A DNA stretch of 31,428 nucleotides, taken from the NCBI GenBank assembly GCA_036500145.1, contig DASYCO010000030.1, positions 1 to 31,428 on the forward strand, written 5' to 3'. Below are positions 13,453 to 21,927 of this stretch, in pieces. Positions within the stretch are counted from its first letter, which is position 1. Every line of letters begins with the position of its first letter. A model generated the notes under the pieces. That model saw nothing but the letters and a program-made list of their open reading frames with translations. It was not told the origin of the DNA and made no database searches. This DNA comes from CAMAVH01 sp036500145. GTDB lineage: Bacteria; Pseudomonadota; Alphaproteobacteria; SMXQ01. The translations under genes were made by a program, and so were the position numbers.

Positions 13453-14622
13453 ATGAATATCCATGAGTACCAGGCGAAGAGCCTGCTGTCGAAATATGGC
13501 GTCTCTGTCCCCCGTGGCGGCGTCGCGTACACCCCGCAAGAAGCTGAAAAGGTCGCCAACGAGCTGGGCGGACCCGTCTGGGTCGTGAAGGCGCAGATCC
13601 ATGCCGGCGGCCGCGGCAAGGCCGGCGGCGTCAAGGTGGTGAAGAGCACCGCCGACGTGGTGGCGAAGGCGAAGGACATGCTCGGCATGACCCTGGTCAC
13701 GCACCAGACCGGCCCGCAGGGCAAGGAAGTGAAGCGCGTCTACATCGAGGAGGGCTGCGACATCGCCCGCGAGCTGTACCTCAGCCTCGTCATCGACCGC
13801 GCCACCAGCGAAGTCACCATCATGGCCTCGACCGAAGGCGGCATGGAGATCGAAGAGGTCGCCGCGCACACGCCGGAGAAGATCCTCAAGGTCGCCATCG
13901 ACCCGGTCGCCGGCCTGCAGCCCTTCCACGCGCGCCAGGTCGCCTTCGGCCTCGGGCTCGAAGGCAAGCAGATCAATTCCGCCGTCAAGTTCATGACCGC
14001 CTTCTACAAGGCCTTCATGGCGCTCGACGCCTCGCAGGTCGAGATCAACCCGCTCGTCGTCACCGGCGCCGGCGACCTCATCGCGCTCGACGCCAAGATG
14101 AACTTCGACGACAACGCGCTGTTCCGCCAGCCCGACGTCCTGTCGCTGCGCGACGAGGACGAAGAGGATCCGGCCGAGCTGGAAGCCTCGAAGCACAACC
14201 TCAACTACGTCAAGCTCGACGGCAACATCGGCTGCATGGTGAACGGCGCCGGCCTCGCCATGGCGACGATGGACATCATCAAGCTCTACGGCGGCGAGCC
14301 GTCGAACTTCCTCGACGTCGGCGGCGGCGCCACGCGCGAGCGCGTCACCACCGCGTTCAAGCTGATCCTGTCCGACCCGAACGTCGAAGGCATCCTGGTC
14401 AACATCTTCGGCGGCATCATGCGCTGCGACGTCATCGCCGAAGGCGTCGTCGCGGCGGCCCGCGAGGTCAGCCTGCACGTTCCGCTCGTCGTTCGCCTCG
14501 AAGGCACCAACGTCGAGCTCGGAAAGAAAATTCTCACCCAGTCAGGCCTGCCGATCGTCTCGGCCGACAATCTGGCGGACGCCGCCGAGAAGATTGTCAA
14601 AGCCGTGAAGGAGGCCGCGTAA
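13453..14622 (+). CDS. sucC: Succinyl-CoA synthetase beta subunit
   Basis: SucC pairs with SucD to turn succinyl-CoA into succinate while making ATP or GTP. The 389-residue protein begins MNIHEYQAKSLLSKYGV, the standard ATP-grasp N-terminus, with the nucleotide-binding QIHAGGRGKAGGVK near 48-61. The C-terminal half shows NGAGLAMATMDIIKLYGG, NFLDVGGGA and the NIFGGIMRCDVIAEG block that meets the alpha subunit. The start codon follows only a weak purine stretch (GGGCGAAA). Its TAA is followed directly by the sucD ATG with no gap, so equal translation of the two subunits is likely. Confidence 0.97.
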   Translation: MNIHEYQAKSLLSKYGVSVPRGGVAYTPQEAEKVANELGGPVWVVKAQIHAGGRGKAGGVKVVKSTADVVAKAKDMLGMTLVTHQTGPQGKEVKRVYIEEGCDIARELYLSLVIDRATSEVTIMASTEGGMEIEEVAAHTPEKILKVAIDPVAGLQPFHARQVAFGLGLEGKQINSAVKFMTAFYKAFMALDASQVEINPLVVTGAGDLIALDAKMNFDDNALFRQPDVLSLRDEDEEDPAELEASKHNLNYVKLDGNIGCMVNGAGLAMATMDIIKLYGGEPSNFLDVGGGATRERVTTAFKLILSDPNVEGILVNIFGGIMRCDVIAEGVVAAAREVSLHVPLVVRLEGTNVELGKKILTQSGLPIVSADNLADAAEKIVKAVKEAA

Positions 14623-15501
14623 ATGTCCGTTCTGGTCGGCAAAGACACCAAAGTCATCTGCCAAGGCTTCACCGGCGCCCAAGGCACCTTCCATTCGCAG
14701 CAGGCGATCGCCTACGGCACGAAGATGGTCGGCGGCGTCACGCCGTCGAAGGGCGGCACCAAGCACCTCGACCTGCCGGTGTTCAACACCGTCGCCGAAG
14801 CGGTGCATGTGACCGGCGCCAACGCGTCCGTCATCTACGTGCCGCCGCCGTTCGCGGCCGACGCGATTCTGGAGGCGATCGACGCGAATATCCCGCTCGT
14901 CGTCTGCATCACCGAAGGCATCCCCGTGATCGACATGATCGCGGTGAAGCGCGCCCTCGCCGGCTCCAAGACCCGGCTCGTCGGGCCGAACTGCCCGGGC
15001 GTCATCACGCCCGACGAATGCAAGATCGGCATCATGCCCGGCCACATCCACAGCCGCGGCAAGATCGGCATCGTCTCGCGCTCCGGCACGCTGACCTATG
15101 AGGCCGTCGCCCAGACCACGGCGGCCGGCCTCGGCCAGACCACCTGCATCGGCATCGGTGGCGATCCGATCAACGGTACCAACTTCATCGACTGCCTGGA
15201 GCTCTTCCTGGCGGACGACGAGACCCAGGGCATCATCATGATCGGCGAAATCGGCGGTTCCGCCGAGGAAGAGGCCGCCGAGATGCTGAAGGCGTCGAAG
15301 AGGAAGAAGCCCGTCGTCGGCTTCATCGCCGGCGTCACGGCCCCTCCGGGCCGCCGCATGGGCCATGCCGGCGCGATCATCTCGGGCGGCAAGGGCACCG
15401 CGGCGGACAAGATGGAGGCCATGCGCTCGGCCGGCATCACCGTCGCCGATTCGCCGGCCAGCCTGGGCAGTTCCATGCTGAAGGTCATGCAGGGCAAGTA
15501 A
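14623..15501 (+). CDS. sucD: Succinyl-CoA synthetase alpha subunit
   Basis: The 292-residue alpha subunit binds CoA and carries the phosphohistidine intermediate. It begins MSVLVGKDTKVICQGFTGAQGTFH, the CoA-binding Rossmann region. GPNCPGVITP at 121-130 and GIVSRSGTLTYE at 149-160 are family signatures. The active-site His248 lies in GHAGAIISGGKGTA. Length matches the family. It is fused head-to-tail with sucC without a spacer, and a strong hairpin begins 11 bases after the stop. Confidence 0.98.
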   Translation: MSVLVGKDTKVICQGFTGAQGTFHSQQAIAYGTKMVGGVTPSKGGTKHLDLPVFNTVAEAVHVTGANASVIYVPPPFAADAILEAIDANIPLVVCITEGIPVIDMIAVKRALAGSKTRLVGPNCPGVITPDECKIGIMPGHIHSRGKIGIVSRSGTLTYEAVAQTTAAGLGQTTCIGIGGDPINGTNFIDCLELFLADDETQGIIMIGEIGGSAEEEAAEMLKASKRKKPVVGFIAGVTAPPGRRMGHAGAIISGGKGTAADKMEAMRSAGITVADSPASLGSSMLKVMQGK

Positions 15502-15512
15502 GCCCAAGTTAA

Positions 15513-15545
15513 CCATCCTGGGCCGACACTGTCGGCCCGGGATGG
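15513..15545 (+). terminator. 15-bp hairpin after sucD
   Basis: Arms 15513-15527 and 15531-15545 pair over 15 positions with one T-G wobble (15519/15539) and a three-base loop ACT. There is no T-run. It may stop part of the transcription or block 3' decay, separating sucCD levels from sucAB. Confidence 0.6.
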
Positions 15546-15574
15546 CGCGTCGAGTGAGGCCCGCCTTAATGTTG

Positions 15575-15662
15575 CCCTGCGGGGGCGCTACCCCAGAGGG
15601 ACGACAGACGGCGGACGACTGCAAGATCCCCTTGCAGGCTGGGAACGGGCCCTGACCCGTTC
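15575..15662 (+). promoter_or_regulatory. Structured leader of sucA with three further hairpins
   Basis: Three hairpins follow one another. One has CCCT/AGGG (15575-15578, 15597-15600) around GGGG/CCCC (15581-15584, 15591-15594). The next has CTGCAAG/CTTGCAG (15619-15625, 15631-15637). The last has GAACGGG/CCCGTTC (15643-15649, 15656-15662). They end 78 bases before the sucA start. I could not match them to a named riboswitch or sucA RNA family. Confidence 0.5.
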
Positions 15663-15740
15663 GTGGCGTCTCCGGCCCACCATGGTCCAAGGGACGCAAC
15701 AAGGCGGGTTCTCAGGCGGAACCCCCAAGGTAATCGAACG

Positions 15741-18665
15741 ATGGCGACCGATATTCGCGACAGCATTCTCTCCGGCGGCAACAGCGCCTTCATCCAAGAC
15801 CTCTATGCCCGATGGACCAACGACCCCGCAGCGGTCGATTCCGAATGGGCGCAGTTCTTCGCCGGCCTCGGCGACGAGGCCCATGCGGCCCTGAAGGAGC
15901 ATTACGGCGCGAGCTGGGCTCCCAAGACCAAGCGGCCGGCCATCAATGGCGCCGCCTACGACTTCGCCCCCTGGCTCGACCCGACGCCGCCGAAGGGCGC
16001 CAAGGCGCCCGCGGCCAACGGAAAGGCCGCGCCCTCCGTCGTGCCGGGCGTCGCCGTCCCGAACGCCGAGCAGATCCGCGCCGCCACCCTCGATTCGATC
16101 CGCGCCCTGATGCTGATCCGCGCCTACCGCGTGCGCGGCCATCTGCTTGCCGACCTCGACCCGCTCGGCATCACGCCGCCCGCCGCGCATCCCGAACTCG
16201 ACCCGAAGTCCTATGGCTTCACGGACGCCGACTGGGACCGCCCGATCTTCATCGACATGGTGCTCGGCCTCGAGACCGCGACGCTGCGCAAGATCCTCGA
16301 AGTCCTGCGCGAGACCTACTGCGGCAAGATCGGCGTCGAATTCCTGCACATGCAGGACCCGGCCGAGAAGGCCTGGATCCAGGAGCGCGTCGAGCGCTCG
16401 CGCAACCGCCCCGGCCTGTCGGGCGACGAGAAGAAGGCGCTCTTCGACTGGCTGACCCACGCCGAAGGCTTCGAGAAGTACTGCCAGCTCAAGTTCACCG
16501 GCACCAAGCGCTTCGGCCTCGAAGGCGGCGAATCGATGATCCCGGCGCTTGAGGAGATCATCCGCACCTCAAGCCGCCTCGGCGTCGAGGAGGTCGTGTT
16601 CGGCATGCCGCATCGCGGCCGCCTGAACGTGCTGACCAACATCATGGGCAAGTCCTACACGGCGCTGTTCTCGGAGTTCCAGGGCAACCCGGCCAATCCG
16701 GAAGAGACCGCCGGCTCGGGCGACGTGAAGTACCATCTCGGCGCTTCGGGCGACCGCGAGTTCGACGGCCGCGCCATGCACCTGTCGCTCAACGCCAACC
16801 CGTCGCACCTCGAGGCGGTCGATCCGGTCGTCGTCGGCAAGGTGCGCGCCAAGCAGGCCATTCGGGGCGACATCGTGCGCGAGAAAGTCGTCGGCGTGCT
16901 GATGCACGGCGACGCGGCCTTCGCCGGCCAGGGCCTGGTGCCCGAGACGCTCTGCTTCGCCGGCCTGCGCGGCTACCGTTCCGGCGGCACGATCCACCTG
17001 ATCGTCAACAACCAGATCGGCTTCACCACCGCGCCGGCCTATTCGCGCTTCTCGCCCTATCCGTCGGACGTCGCCAAGGGCTTCCAGGCGCCGATCTTCC
17101 ACGTGAACGGCGACGACCCGGAAGCGGTCGCCCATGTCGCGCGCATCGCCAGCGAATACCGCCACGCCTTCAAGAAGGACGTGGTGATCGACATGTTCTG
17201 CTACCGCCGGCACGGCCACAACGAAGGCGACGAGCCCTCGTTCACCCAGCCGATCATGTACCGCAAGATCTCCGGCCATCCGACGACGCCGGAAATCTAC
17301 GCCAAGCGCCTCGTCGCCGAAGGCGTCATGACCGAGGCCGAAGTCGCCGACGTGCAGAAGAAGCTGCATGCGCAGCTCGACGCCGAATTCGATGCCTCGA
17401 AGACCTACAAGCCGAACAAGGCCGACTGGTTCGAAGGCGCCTGGCGCGGCTTCGACCGCGCCTCGAACGACGACCGCAAGGGCAACACCGCCGTCGCGAC
17501 CGACCTCCTGAAGAAGGTCGGCAAGGCGCTCACCACCGTGCCGCCCGACTTCAAGCTGCATTCGCGCATCCATCGCCAGCTGCAGCAGAAGGCGGTCATG
17601 TTCGAGACCGGCCAGGAGTTCGACTGGGCGACCGCCGAGGCCCTGGCCTTCGGCTCGCTCGTGCTCGAAGGCACGCCGGTCCGCCTGTCGGGCCAGGACA
17701 GCGGCCGCGGCACCTTCTCGCAGCGCCACTCCGTGCTCGTCGACCAGCAGAGCGAGGAGCGCTACACGCCGCTCACCAACGTCGACCCCAAGCAGGCGCT
17801 GTTCGAAGTCGTCGACAGCCCGCTGTCGGAAGCCGGCGTGATGGGCTTCGAATACGGCTACTCGATCACCGATCCCAACTCGCTCGTGCTGTGGGAAGGC
17901 CAGTTCGGCGACTTCGCCAACGGCGCGCAGGTCATCATCGACCAGTTCATCTCGTCGGGCGAGAGCAAGTGGCTGCGCATGAGCGGCCTCGTGCTGCTGC
18001 TGCCGCACGGCTACGAAGGCCAGGGCCCGGAGCATTCCTCGGCCCGCCTCGAGCGCTATCTGCAGGCCTGCGCCGAAGACAACATGCAGGTCGCCAACTG
18101 CTCGACGCCAGCGAACTACTACCACATCCTCCGCCGCCAGGTGCGCCGCAACTTCCGCAAGCCGCTCGTCATCATGACGCCGAAGTCGCTGCTGCGTCAC
18201 AAGCTCTGCGTCTCGACGCTGGCCGACATGGGGCCGGGCACCAGCTTCCACCGCGTCATCGGCGAGACGAACGCGCTCGTCGCCGACGCCCAGGTGAAGC
18301 GCGTCGTGCTCTGCACCGGCAAGGTCTACTACGACCTCTGGCAGGAGCGCGAAAACCGCGGCATCACGGACGTCGCCATCGTGCGCGTCGAGCAGCTCCA
18401 TCCGTTCCCGGCCGGCACGCTGTCGCTCGAGCTCGGCCGCTATCCGAACGCCGAAGTCGTGTGGTGCCAGGAAGAGCCGCAGAACATGGGCGCCTGGACC
18501 TTCGTCGACCGCCGCATCGAAGGCGTGCTGACGGGCCTCAAGGTCAAGGCCAAGCGGCCGAACTACGCTGGCCGTCCGGAAGCGGCCTCGCCGGCCACAG
18601 GCCTGCTGCGCCGCCACAACCGCGAGCAGGCGCAACTGGTGGACGAAGCCCTGACGGTGAAATAA
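15741..18665 (+). CDS. sucA: 2-oxoglutarate dehydrogenase E1 component
   Basis: SucA is the thiamine-diphosphate-dependent E1 that decarboxylates 2-oxoglutarate and passes the succinyl group to SucB. The product is 974 residues, normal for the family. The N-terminal NSAFIQDLYARWTNDP segment is the E2-binding region, then an Ala/Pro/Lys-rich linker (about 77-104) leads to the catalytic core. FGMPHRGRLNVL, HGDAAFAGQG and IVNNQIGFTT form the substrate and cofactor site. The C-terminal third shows LPHGYEGQGPEHSSARLERYLQ-type sequence. The frame is open from 15663, but I chose the ATG at 15741, with AAGG ten bases upstream, because the upstream residues are unlike the family and fall in the hairpin leader. 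Confidence 0.97.
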   Translation: MATDIRDSILSGGNSAFIQDLYARWTNDPAAVDSEWAQFFAGLGDEAHAALKEHYGASWAPKTKRPAINGAAYDFAPWLDPTPPKGAKAPAANGKAAPSVVPGVAVPNAEQIRAATLDSIRALMLIRAYRVRGHLLADLDPLGITPPAAHPELDPKSYGFTDADWDRPIFIDMVLGLETATLRKILEVLRETYCGKIGVEFLHMQDPAEKAWIQERVERSRNRPGLSGDEKKALFDWLTHAEGFEKYCQLKFTGTKRFGLEGGESMIPALEEIIRTSSRLGVEEVVFGMPHRGRLNVLTNIMGKSYTALFSEFQGNPANPEETAGSGDVKYHLGASGDREFDGRAMHLSLNANPSHLEAVDPVVVGKVRAKQAIRGDIVREKVVGVLMHGDAAFAGQGLVPETLCFAGLRGYRSGGTIHLIVNNQIGFTTAPAYSRFSPYPSDVAKGFQAPIFHVNGDDPEAVAHVARIASEYRHAFKKDVVIDMFCYRRHGHNEGDEPSFTQPIMYRKISGHPTTPEIYAKRLVAEGVMTEAEVADVQKKLHAQLDAEFDASKTYKPNKADWFEGAWRGFDRASNDDRKGNTAVATDLLKKVGKALTTVPPDFKLHSRIHRQLQQKAVMFETGQEFDWATAEALAFGSLVLEGTPVRLSGQDSGRGTFSQRHSVLVDQQSEERYTPLTNVDPKQALFEVVDSPLSEAGVMGFEYGYSITDPNSLVLWEGQFGDFANGAQVIIDQFISSGESKWLRMSGLVLLLPHGYEGQGPEHSSARLERYLQACAEDNMQVANCSTPANYYHILRRQVRRNFRKPLVIMTPKSLLRHKLCVSTLADMGPGTSFHRVIGETNALVADAQVKRVVLCTGKVYYDLWQERENRGITDVAIVRVEQLHPFPAGTLSLELGRYPNAEVVWCQEEPQNMGAWTFVDRRIEGVLTGLKVKAKRPNYAGRPEAASPATGLLRRHNREQAQLVDEALTVK

Positions 18666-18777
18666 TCTCCGCCCGTCGGAGCGCCGGATTTCGGCGGTCC
18701 TGCGGGCTACATAAGCCAACGCGATGGCGCGGACGACGAGCGATCCGTGCCGCGCCGGCACACAGGTGAAAGAAACA

Positions 18778-20043
18778 ATGGCTGTTGATATCGTCGTGCC
18801 CACGCTGGGCGAATCGGTGACCGAAGCGACCGTCGCGAAGTGGTACAAGTCGGCGGGCGACCGGGTGGAGATCGACGAACCTCTCCTGGAGCTGGAGACC
18901 GACAAGGTCGCCGTCGAGGTCAATGCGCAGGCCGCCGGCGTCATCGACGAGATCCTGGTCAATGCGGGCGGCGAAGTCGCCGTCGGGGCCGTGCTCGGCC
19001 GCATCACGGAAGGCGCTGCTGGAGCCAAGGCCGCCCCCGCCGCGAAGCCGGCCGCCGCCGCGCCGGCCCCTGCCGCCGCACCCGCGCCTGCCGCCGCACC
19101 CGCGCCTGCGGCTGCGCCCGCCGCGTCCGGCGAGCCGGCGCCTCTGGCGCCCGCCGTGCGCAAGCTGGTCGAAGAGAACAGCCTCGATCCGGCCAAGATC
19201 AAGGCCAGCGGCAAAGACGGCCGCCTGACCAAGGAAGACGTGCTCGCCCACCTGGAAAAGGCCGCCGCCGCGCCCGCGCCTCAGCCGGCTCCGAAGGCCG
19301 CGCCGGCTCCCGTCGCCACCACCTCCACGACTGCCGCGCCGGGCGTGCGCGAAGAGCGCGTCAAGATGACGCGCCTGCGCCGCCGCATCGCCGAGCGCCT
19401 GAAGGAAGCCCAGAACACCGCCGCCATGCTCACCACCTTCAACGAGGTGGACATGACGAACGTGATGGCGCTGCGCAACAGCTACAAGGATCAGTTCGAG
19501 AAGCGCCACGGCATCAAGCTCGGCTTCATGAGCTTCTTCGTGAAGGCGGCCATCGCCGCCCTCAAGGAGATTCCCGAGGTCAACGCCGAGATCCAGGGCG
19601 ACGAGCTCGTCTACAAGAACTACTACGACGTCGGCGTCGCCGTCGGCACCGAGAACGGCCTGGTCGTTCCCGTGCTGCGCGATGCCGACCAGATGGGCCT
19701 GGCCGACGTCGAGAAGACCATCGCCGCCTTCGGCCGCAAGGCGCGCGACGGCAAGCTGACGATCGACGACATGACCGGCGGCACCTTCACGATCTCCAAC
19801 GGCGGCATCTACGGCTCGCTGCTGTCGACGCCGATCCTGAACACGCCGCAGTCGGGCATCCTCGGCATGCACAAGATCCAGGAGCGCCCGATCGTCGTCG
19901 CCGGCAAGATCGAGATCCGCCCGATGATGTATCTCGCGCTATCCTACGACCACCGCATCGTCGACGGCCGCGAGGCCGTCACCTTCCTGGTGCGCCTGAA
20001 GGACTGCATCGAGGACCCGAGCCGCCTGCTGCTCGAGGTCTAG
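18778..20043 (+). CDS. sucB: Dihydrolipoyllysine-residue succinyltransferase (2-oxoglutarate dehydrogenase E2)
   Basis: SucB is the core of the 2-oxoglutarate dehydrogenase complex and transfers succinyl from lipoate to CoA. The 421-residue protein has one lipoyl domain (1-77, lipoyl Lys43 in ETDKVAVEV), an Ala/Pro hinge (about 82-121), a peripheral-subunit-binding domain (122-161), a second hinge (162-190) and the catalytic domain. The active-site His392 and Asp396 lie in SYDHRIVDG. I chose the ATG at 18778 because AGGTGAAAG precedes it and the residues match the family from there; an in-frame ATG at 18724 would add 18 unlikely residues. It lies 112 bases after sucA. Confidence 0.97.
   Translation: MAVDIVVPTLGESVTEATVAKWYKSAGDRVEIDEPLLELETDKVAVEVNAQAAGVIDEILVNAGGEVAVGAVLGRITEGAAGAKAAPAAKPAAAAPAPAAAPAPAAAPAPAAAPAASGEPAPLAPAVRKLVEENSLDPAKIKASGKDGRLTKEDVLAHLEKAAAAPAPQPAPKAAPAPVATTSTTAAPGVREERVKMTRLRRRIAERLKEAQNTAAMLTTFNEVDMTNVMALRNSYKDQFEKRHGIKLGFMSFFVKAAIAALKEIPEVNAEIQGDELVYKNYYDVGVAVGTENGLVVPVLRDADQMGLADVEKTIAAFGRKARDGKLTIDDMTGGTFTISNGGIYGSLLSTPILNTPQSGILGMHKIQERPIVVAGKIEIRPMMYLALSYDHRIVDGREAVTFLVRLKDCIEDPSRLLLEV
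19066..19119 (+). repeat. 18-base tandem repeat in the sucB hinge
   Basis: Three in-frame 18-base units (19066-19083, 19084-19101, 19102-19119) each encode Ala-Pro-Ala-Ala-Ala-Pro. The first two are almost identical at DNA level, the third has drifted. They build the flexible arm on which the lipoyl domain swings. The unit number probably varies between strains. Confidence 0.8.
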
Positions 20044-20064
20044 GCGTCCCGCGATCCCGCTTTC

Positions 20065-20105
20065 TGCGCCCTGCCCACCGCCTTAATAATCGGGGGTGGG
20101 GCGCA
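20065..20105 (+). promoter_or_regulatory. Hairpin between sucB and lpdA
   Basis: TGCGCCC (20065-20071) pairs with GGGCGCA (20099-20105), and CACC (20076-20079) with GGTG (20095-20098), with a four-base bulge on the 5' side and an AT-containing loop. It lies 22 bases after the sucB stop. A weaker CTTAAGC/GCTTTAAG inverted pair follows near 20122-20141. Confidence 0.45.
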
Positions 20106-20184
20106 GTCGTCTCAAGAGCCCCTTAAGCCACACGCTTTAAGCCCATGCCGCCGCGATCCGCGCGGCCTTTGATCGGAACGAACC

Positions 20185-21600
20185 ATGGCTGACCAACCGA
20201 CCTCCTTCGACCTCGTCGTCATCGGCTCCGGCCCCGGCGGCTACGTCTGCGCGATCCGCGCGGCGCAACTGGGCCTGAAGGTCGCCTGCGTCGAGAAGCG
20301 CGAGACGCTGGGCGGCACCTGCCTGAACGTCGGCTGCATCCCGTCGAAGGCGATGCTGCAGGCCTCCGAGAAGTTCGAGGAAGCGGCCCACCATCTTGCC
20401 GGCTTCGGCGTGAAGGTCGGCAAGCCCGAGCTCGATTTCGCCGGCTTCATCGGCCACAAGGACAAGACGGTGAAGTCGAACGTCGACGGCGTCGCCTTCC
20501 TCTTCAAGAAGAACAAGATCGAATGGTTCAAGGGCGCCGGCTCGCTCGCCGGCGGCGGCAAGGTGAACGTGGCGCTCAACGCCGGCGGCACGGCGACGCT
20601 GACGGCCAAGAACATCGTCATCGCCACCGGCTCCGACGTGGTGTCGCTGCCGGGCATCGCCATCGACGAGAAGACGATCATCTCCTCGACCGGCGCGCTG
20701 GCGCTCTCCGAAGTGCCGAAGCGCCTCGTCGTCATCGGCGGCGGCGTCATCGGGCTCGAGCTCGGCTCGGTCTGGCAGCGCCTCGGCGCCCAGGTCACCG
20801 TGGTGGAATTCCTCGACCGCATCCTGCCGCCGATGGACGGCGAGGTGTCGAAGTCGATGCAGCGCATCCTCGCCAAGCAGGGCATGGCCTTCAAGCTCTC
20901 GACCAAGGTGACGTCCGCGAGGCCGGGCAAGACCGGGGTCGCGCTGACGCTGGAAGCCGCCGCCGGCGGCGCCGCGGAAACGCTGGAAGCCGACGTCGTG
21001 CTGGTCGCCGTGGGCCGCAAGCCCTACACGGACGGCCTCGGCCTCGATGTGGCGGGCGTGAAGCTCGATCAGCGCGGCCGCGTCGAGATCGACCATCACT
21101 TCAAGACCAACGTGCCGGGCGTCTACGCCATCGGCGACGTGGTCGCCGGCGCCATGCTGGCGCACAAGGCCGAGGACGAGGGCATGGCCCTCGCCGAGAT
21201 CCTCGTCGGCCAGGCCGGCCACGTGAACTACGACGCGATCCCGAGCGTCGTCTACACGGCGCCCGAAGTCGCCGCCATCGGCAAGACCGAGGAAGAGCTG
21301 AAGGCCGCCGGCATCAACTACAAGGCCGGCAAGTTCCCCTACATGGCGAACGGCCGCGCCCGCGCCATGAACGCCACCGAAGGCTTCGTGAAGATCCTCG
21401 CCGACGCCAAGACCGACCGCGTGCTCGGCTGCCACATCGTCGGCGCCGACGCCGGCCATCTCATCGCCGAGATCGCCATCGCCATGGAGTTCGGTGCCTC
21501 GTCGGAAGACATCGCGCGCACCTGCCACGCCCATCCGACCCTGTCGGAGAGCGTCAAGGAAGCGGCGCTCAACGTCGCCGGCCGCGCGATCCACATGTGA
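20185..21600 (+). CDS. lpdA: Dihydrolipoyl dehydrogenase (E3)
   Basis: Lpd reoxidises dihydrolipoamide on SucB and reduces NAD+ to NADH. The 471-residue flavoprotein has the FAD motif VIGSGPGGYVCAIRAAQLG (12-30) and the redox-active disulfide Cys46/Cys51 in GGTCLNVGCIPSK. The NAD motif is VVIGGGVIGLELGSVW in the middle, followed by a second FAD signature TNVPGVYAIGDV. The C-terminal His-Glu pair sits in HPTLSE (450-455). Its position after sucB marks it as the E3 of the 2-oxoglutarate complex, though it may also serve pyruvate dehydrogenase. It starts 141 bases after sucB. Confidence 0.98.
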   Translation: MADQPTSFDLVVIGSGPGGYVCAIRAAQLGLKVACVEKRETLGGTCLNVGCIPSKAMLQASEKFEEAAHHLAGFGVKVGKPELDFAGFIGHKDKTVKSNVDGVAFLFKKNKIEWFKGAGSLAGGGKVNVALNAGGTATLTAKNIVIATGSDVVSLPGIAIDEKTIISSTGALALSEVPKRLVVIGGGVIGLELGSVWQRLGAQVTVVEFLDRILPPMDGEVSKSMQRILAKQGMAFKLSTKVTSARPGKTGVALTLEAAAGGAAETLEADVVLVAVGRKPYTDGLGLDVAGVKLDQRGRVEIDHHFKTNVPGVYAIGDVVAGAMLAHKAEDEGMALAEILVGQAGHVNYDAIPSVVYTAPEVAAIGKTEEELKAAGINYKAGKFPYMANGRARAMNATEGFVKILADAKTDRVLGCHIVGADAGHLIAEIAIAMEFGASSEDIARTCHAHPTLSESVKEAALNVAGRAIHM

Positions 21601-21622
21601 TGCGCAGCGCGGGCCGCCTCGC

Positions 21623-21913
21623 ATGAAGCGCCCGCGCTGGCTGACCGTCGCCGTCAAGCGCAAGCTCTACCTCGCCGCCGGGATTTTCTTCTTCATCCTC
21701 GGCGTGATCGGCCTGTTCCTGCCGATCCTGCAGGGCGGGCTGTTCCTGTTCGTCGCGCTGATCTTCCTGTCGAAGGGCTCGTCGCGCGTGCGCGCCCTGC
21801 GCCAGCGCTTTCGCCGCCGCCATCCCAAGTGGGGCGCCAGGCTGGCCGAAGGCGAGGCCTGGGCGAAGGGCCTGCCCGGCCGCATCAAGGCCTGGTTCAG
21901 ACGCCGCCGCTAG
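21623..21913 (+). CDS. Small basic two-helix membrane protein
   Basis: This 96-residue protein has a basic N-terminus (MKRPRW, VKRK), a long hydrophobic hairpin at about 14-50 (FFFILGVIGLFLPILQGGLF), and a strongly basic cytoplasmic-type tail ending WFRRRR. The GVIGLFLPILQGG turn recalls DUF454/PGPGW-type small inner-membrane proteins, but I cannot assign the family firmly. Function is unknown. The frame opens further upstream inside lpdA, but the first residues that look like protein start at the ATG at 21623, 22 bases after the lpdA stop, so it is probably the last gene of the suc-lpd transcript. It converges with the next gene, leaving 14 bases. Confidence 0.72.
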   Translation: MKRPRWLTVAVKRKLYLAAGIFFFILGVIGLFLPILQGGLFLFVALIFLSKGSSRVRALRQRFRRRHPKWGARLAEGEAWAKGLPGRIKAWFRRRR

Positions 21914-21927
21914 GCGCAAAGCCGAAC

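Noticed and set aside
16569..19232. 887-codon open frame antisense to sucA and sucB
   Set aside because: The length is striking, but the sequence is an antisense shadow of two certain genes with no recognisable motif or ribosome-binding site.
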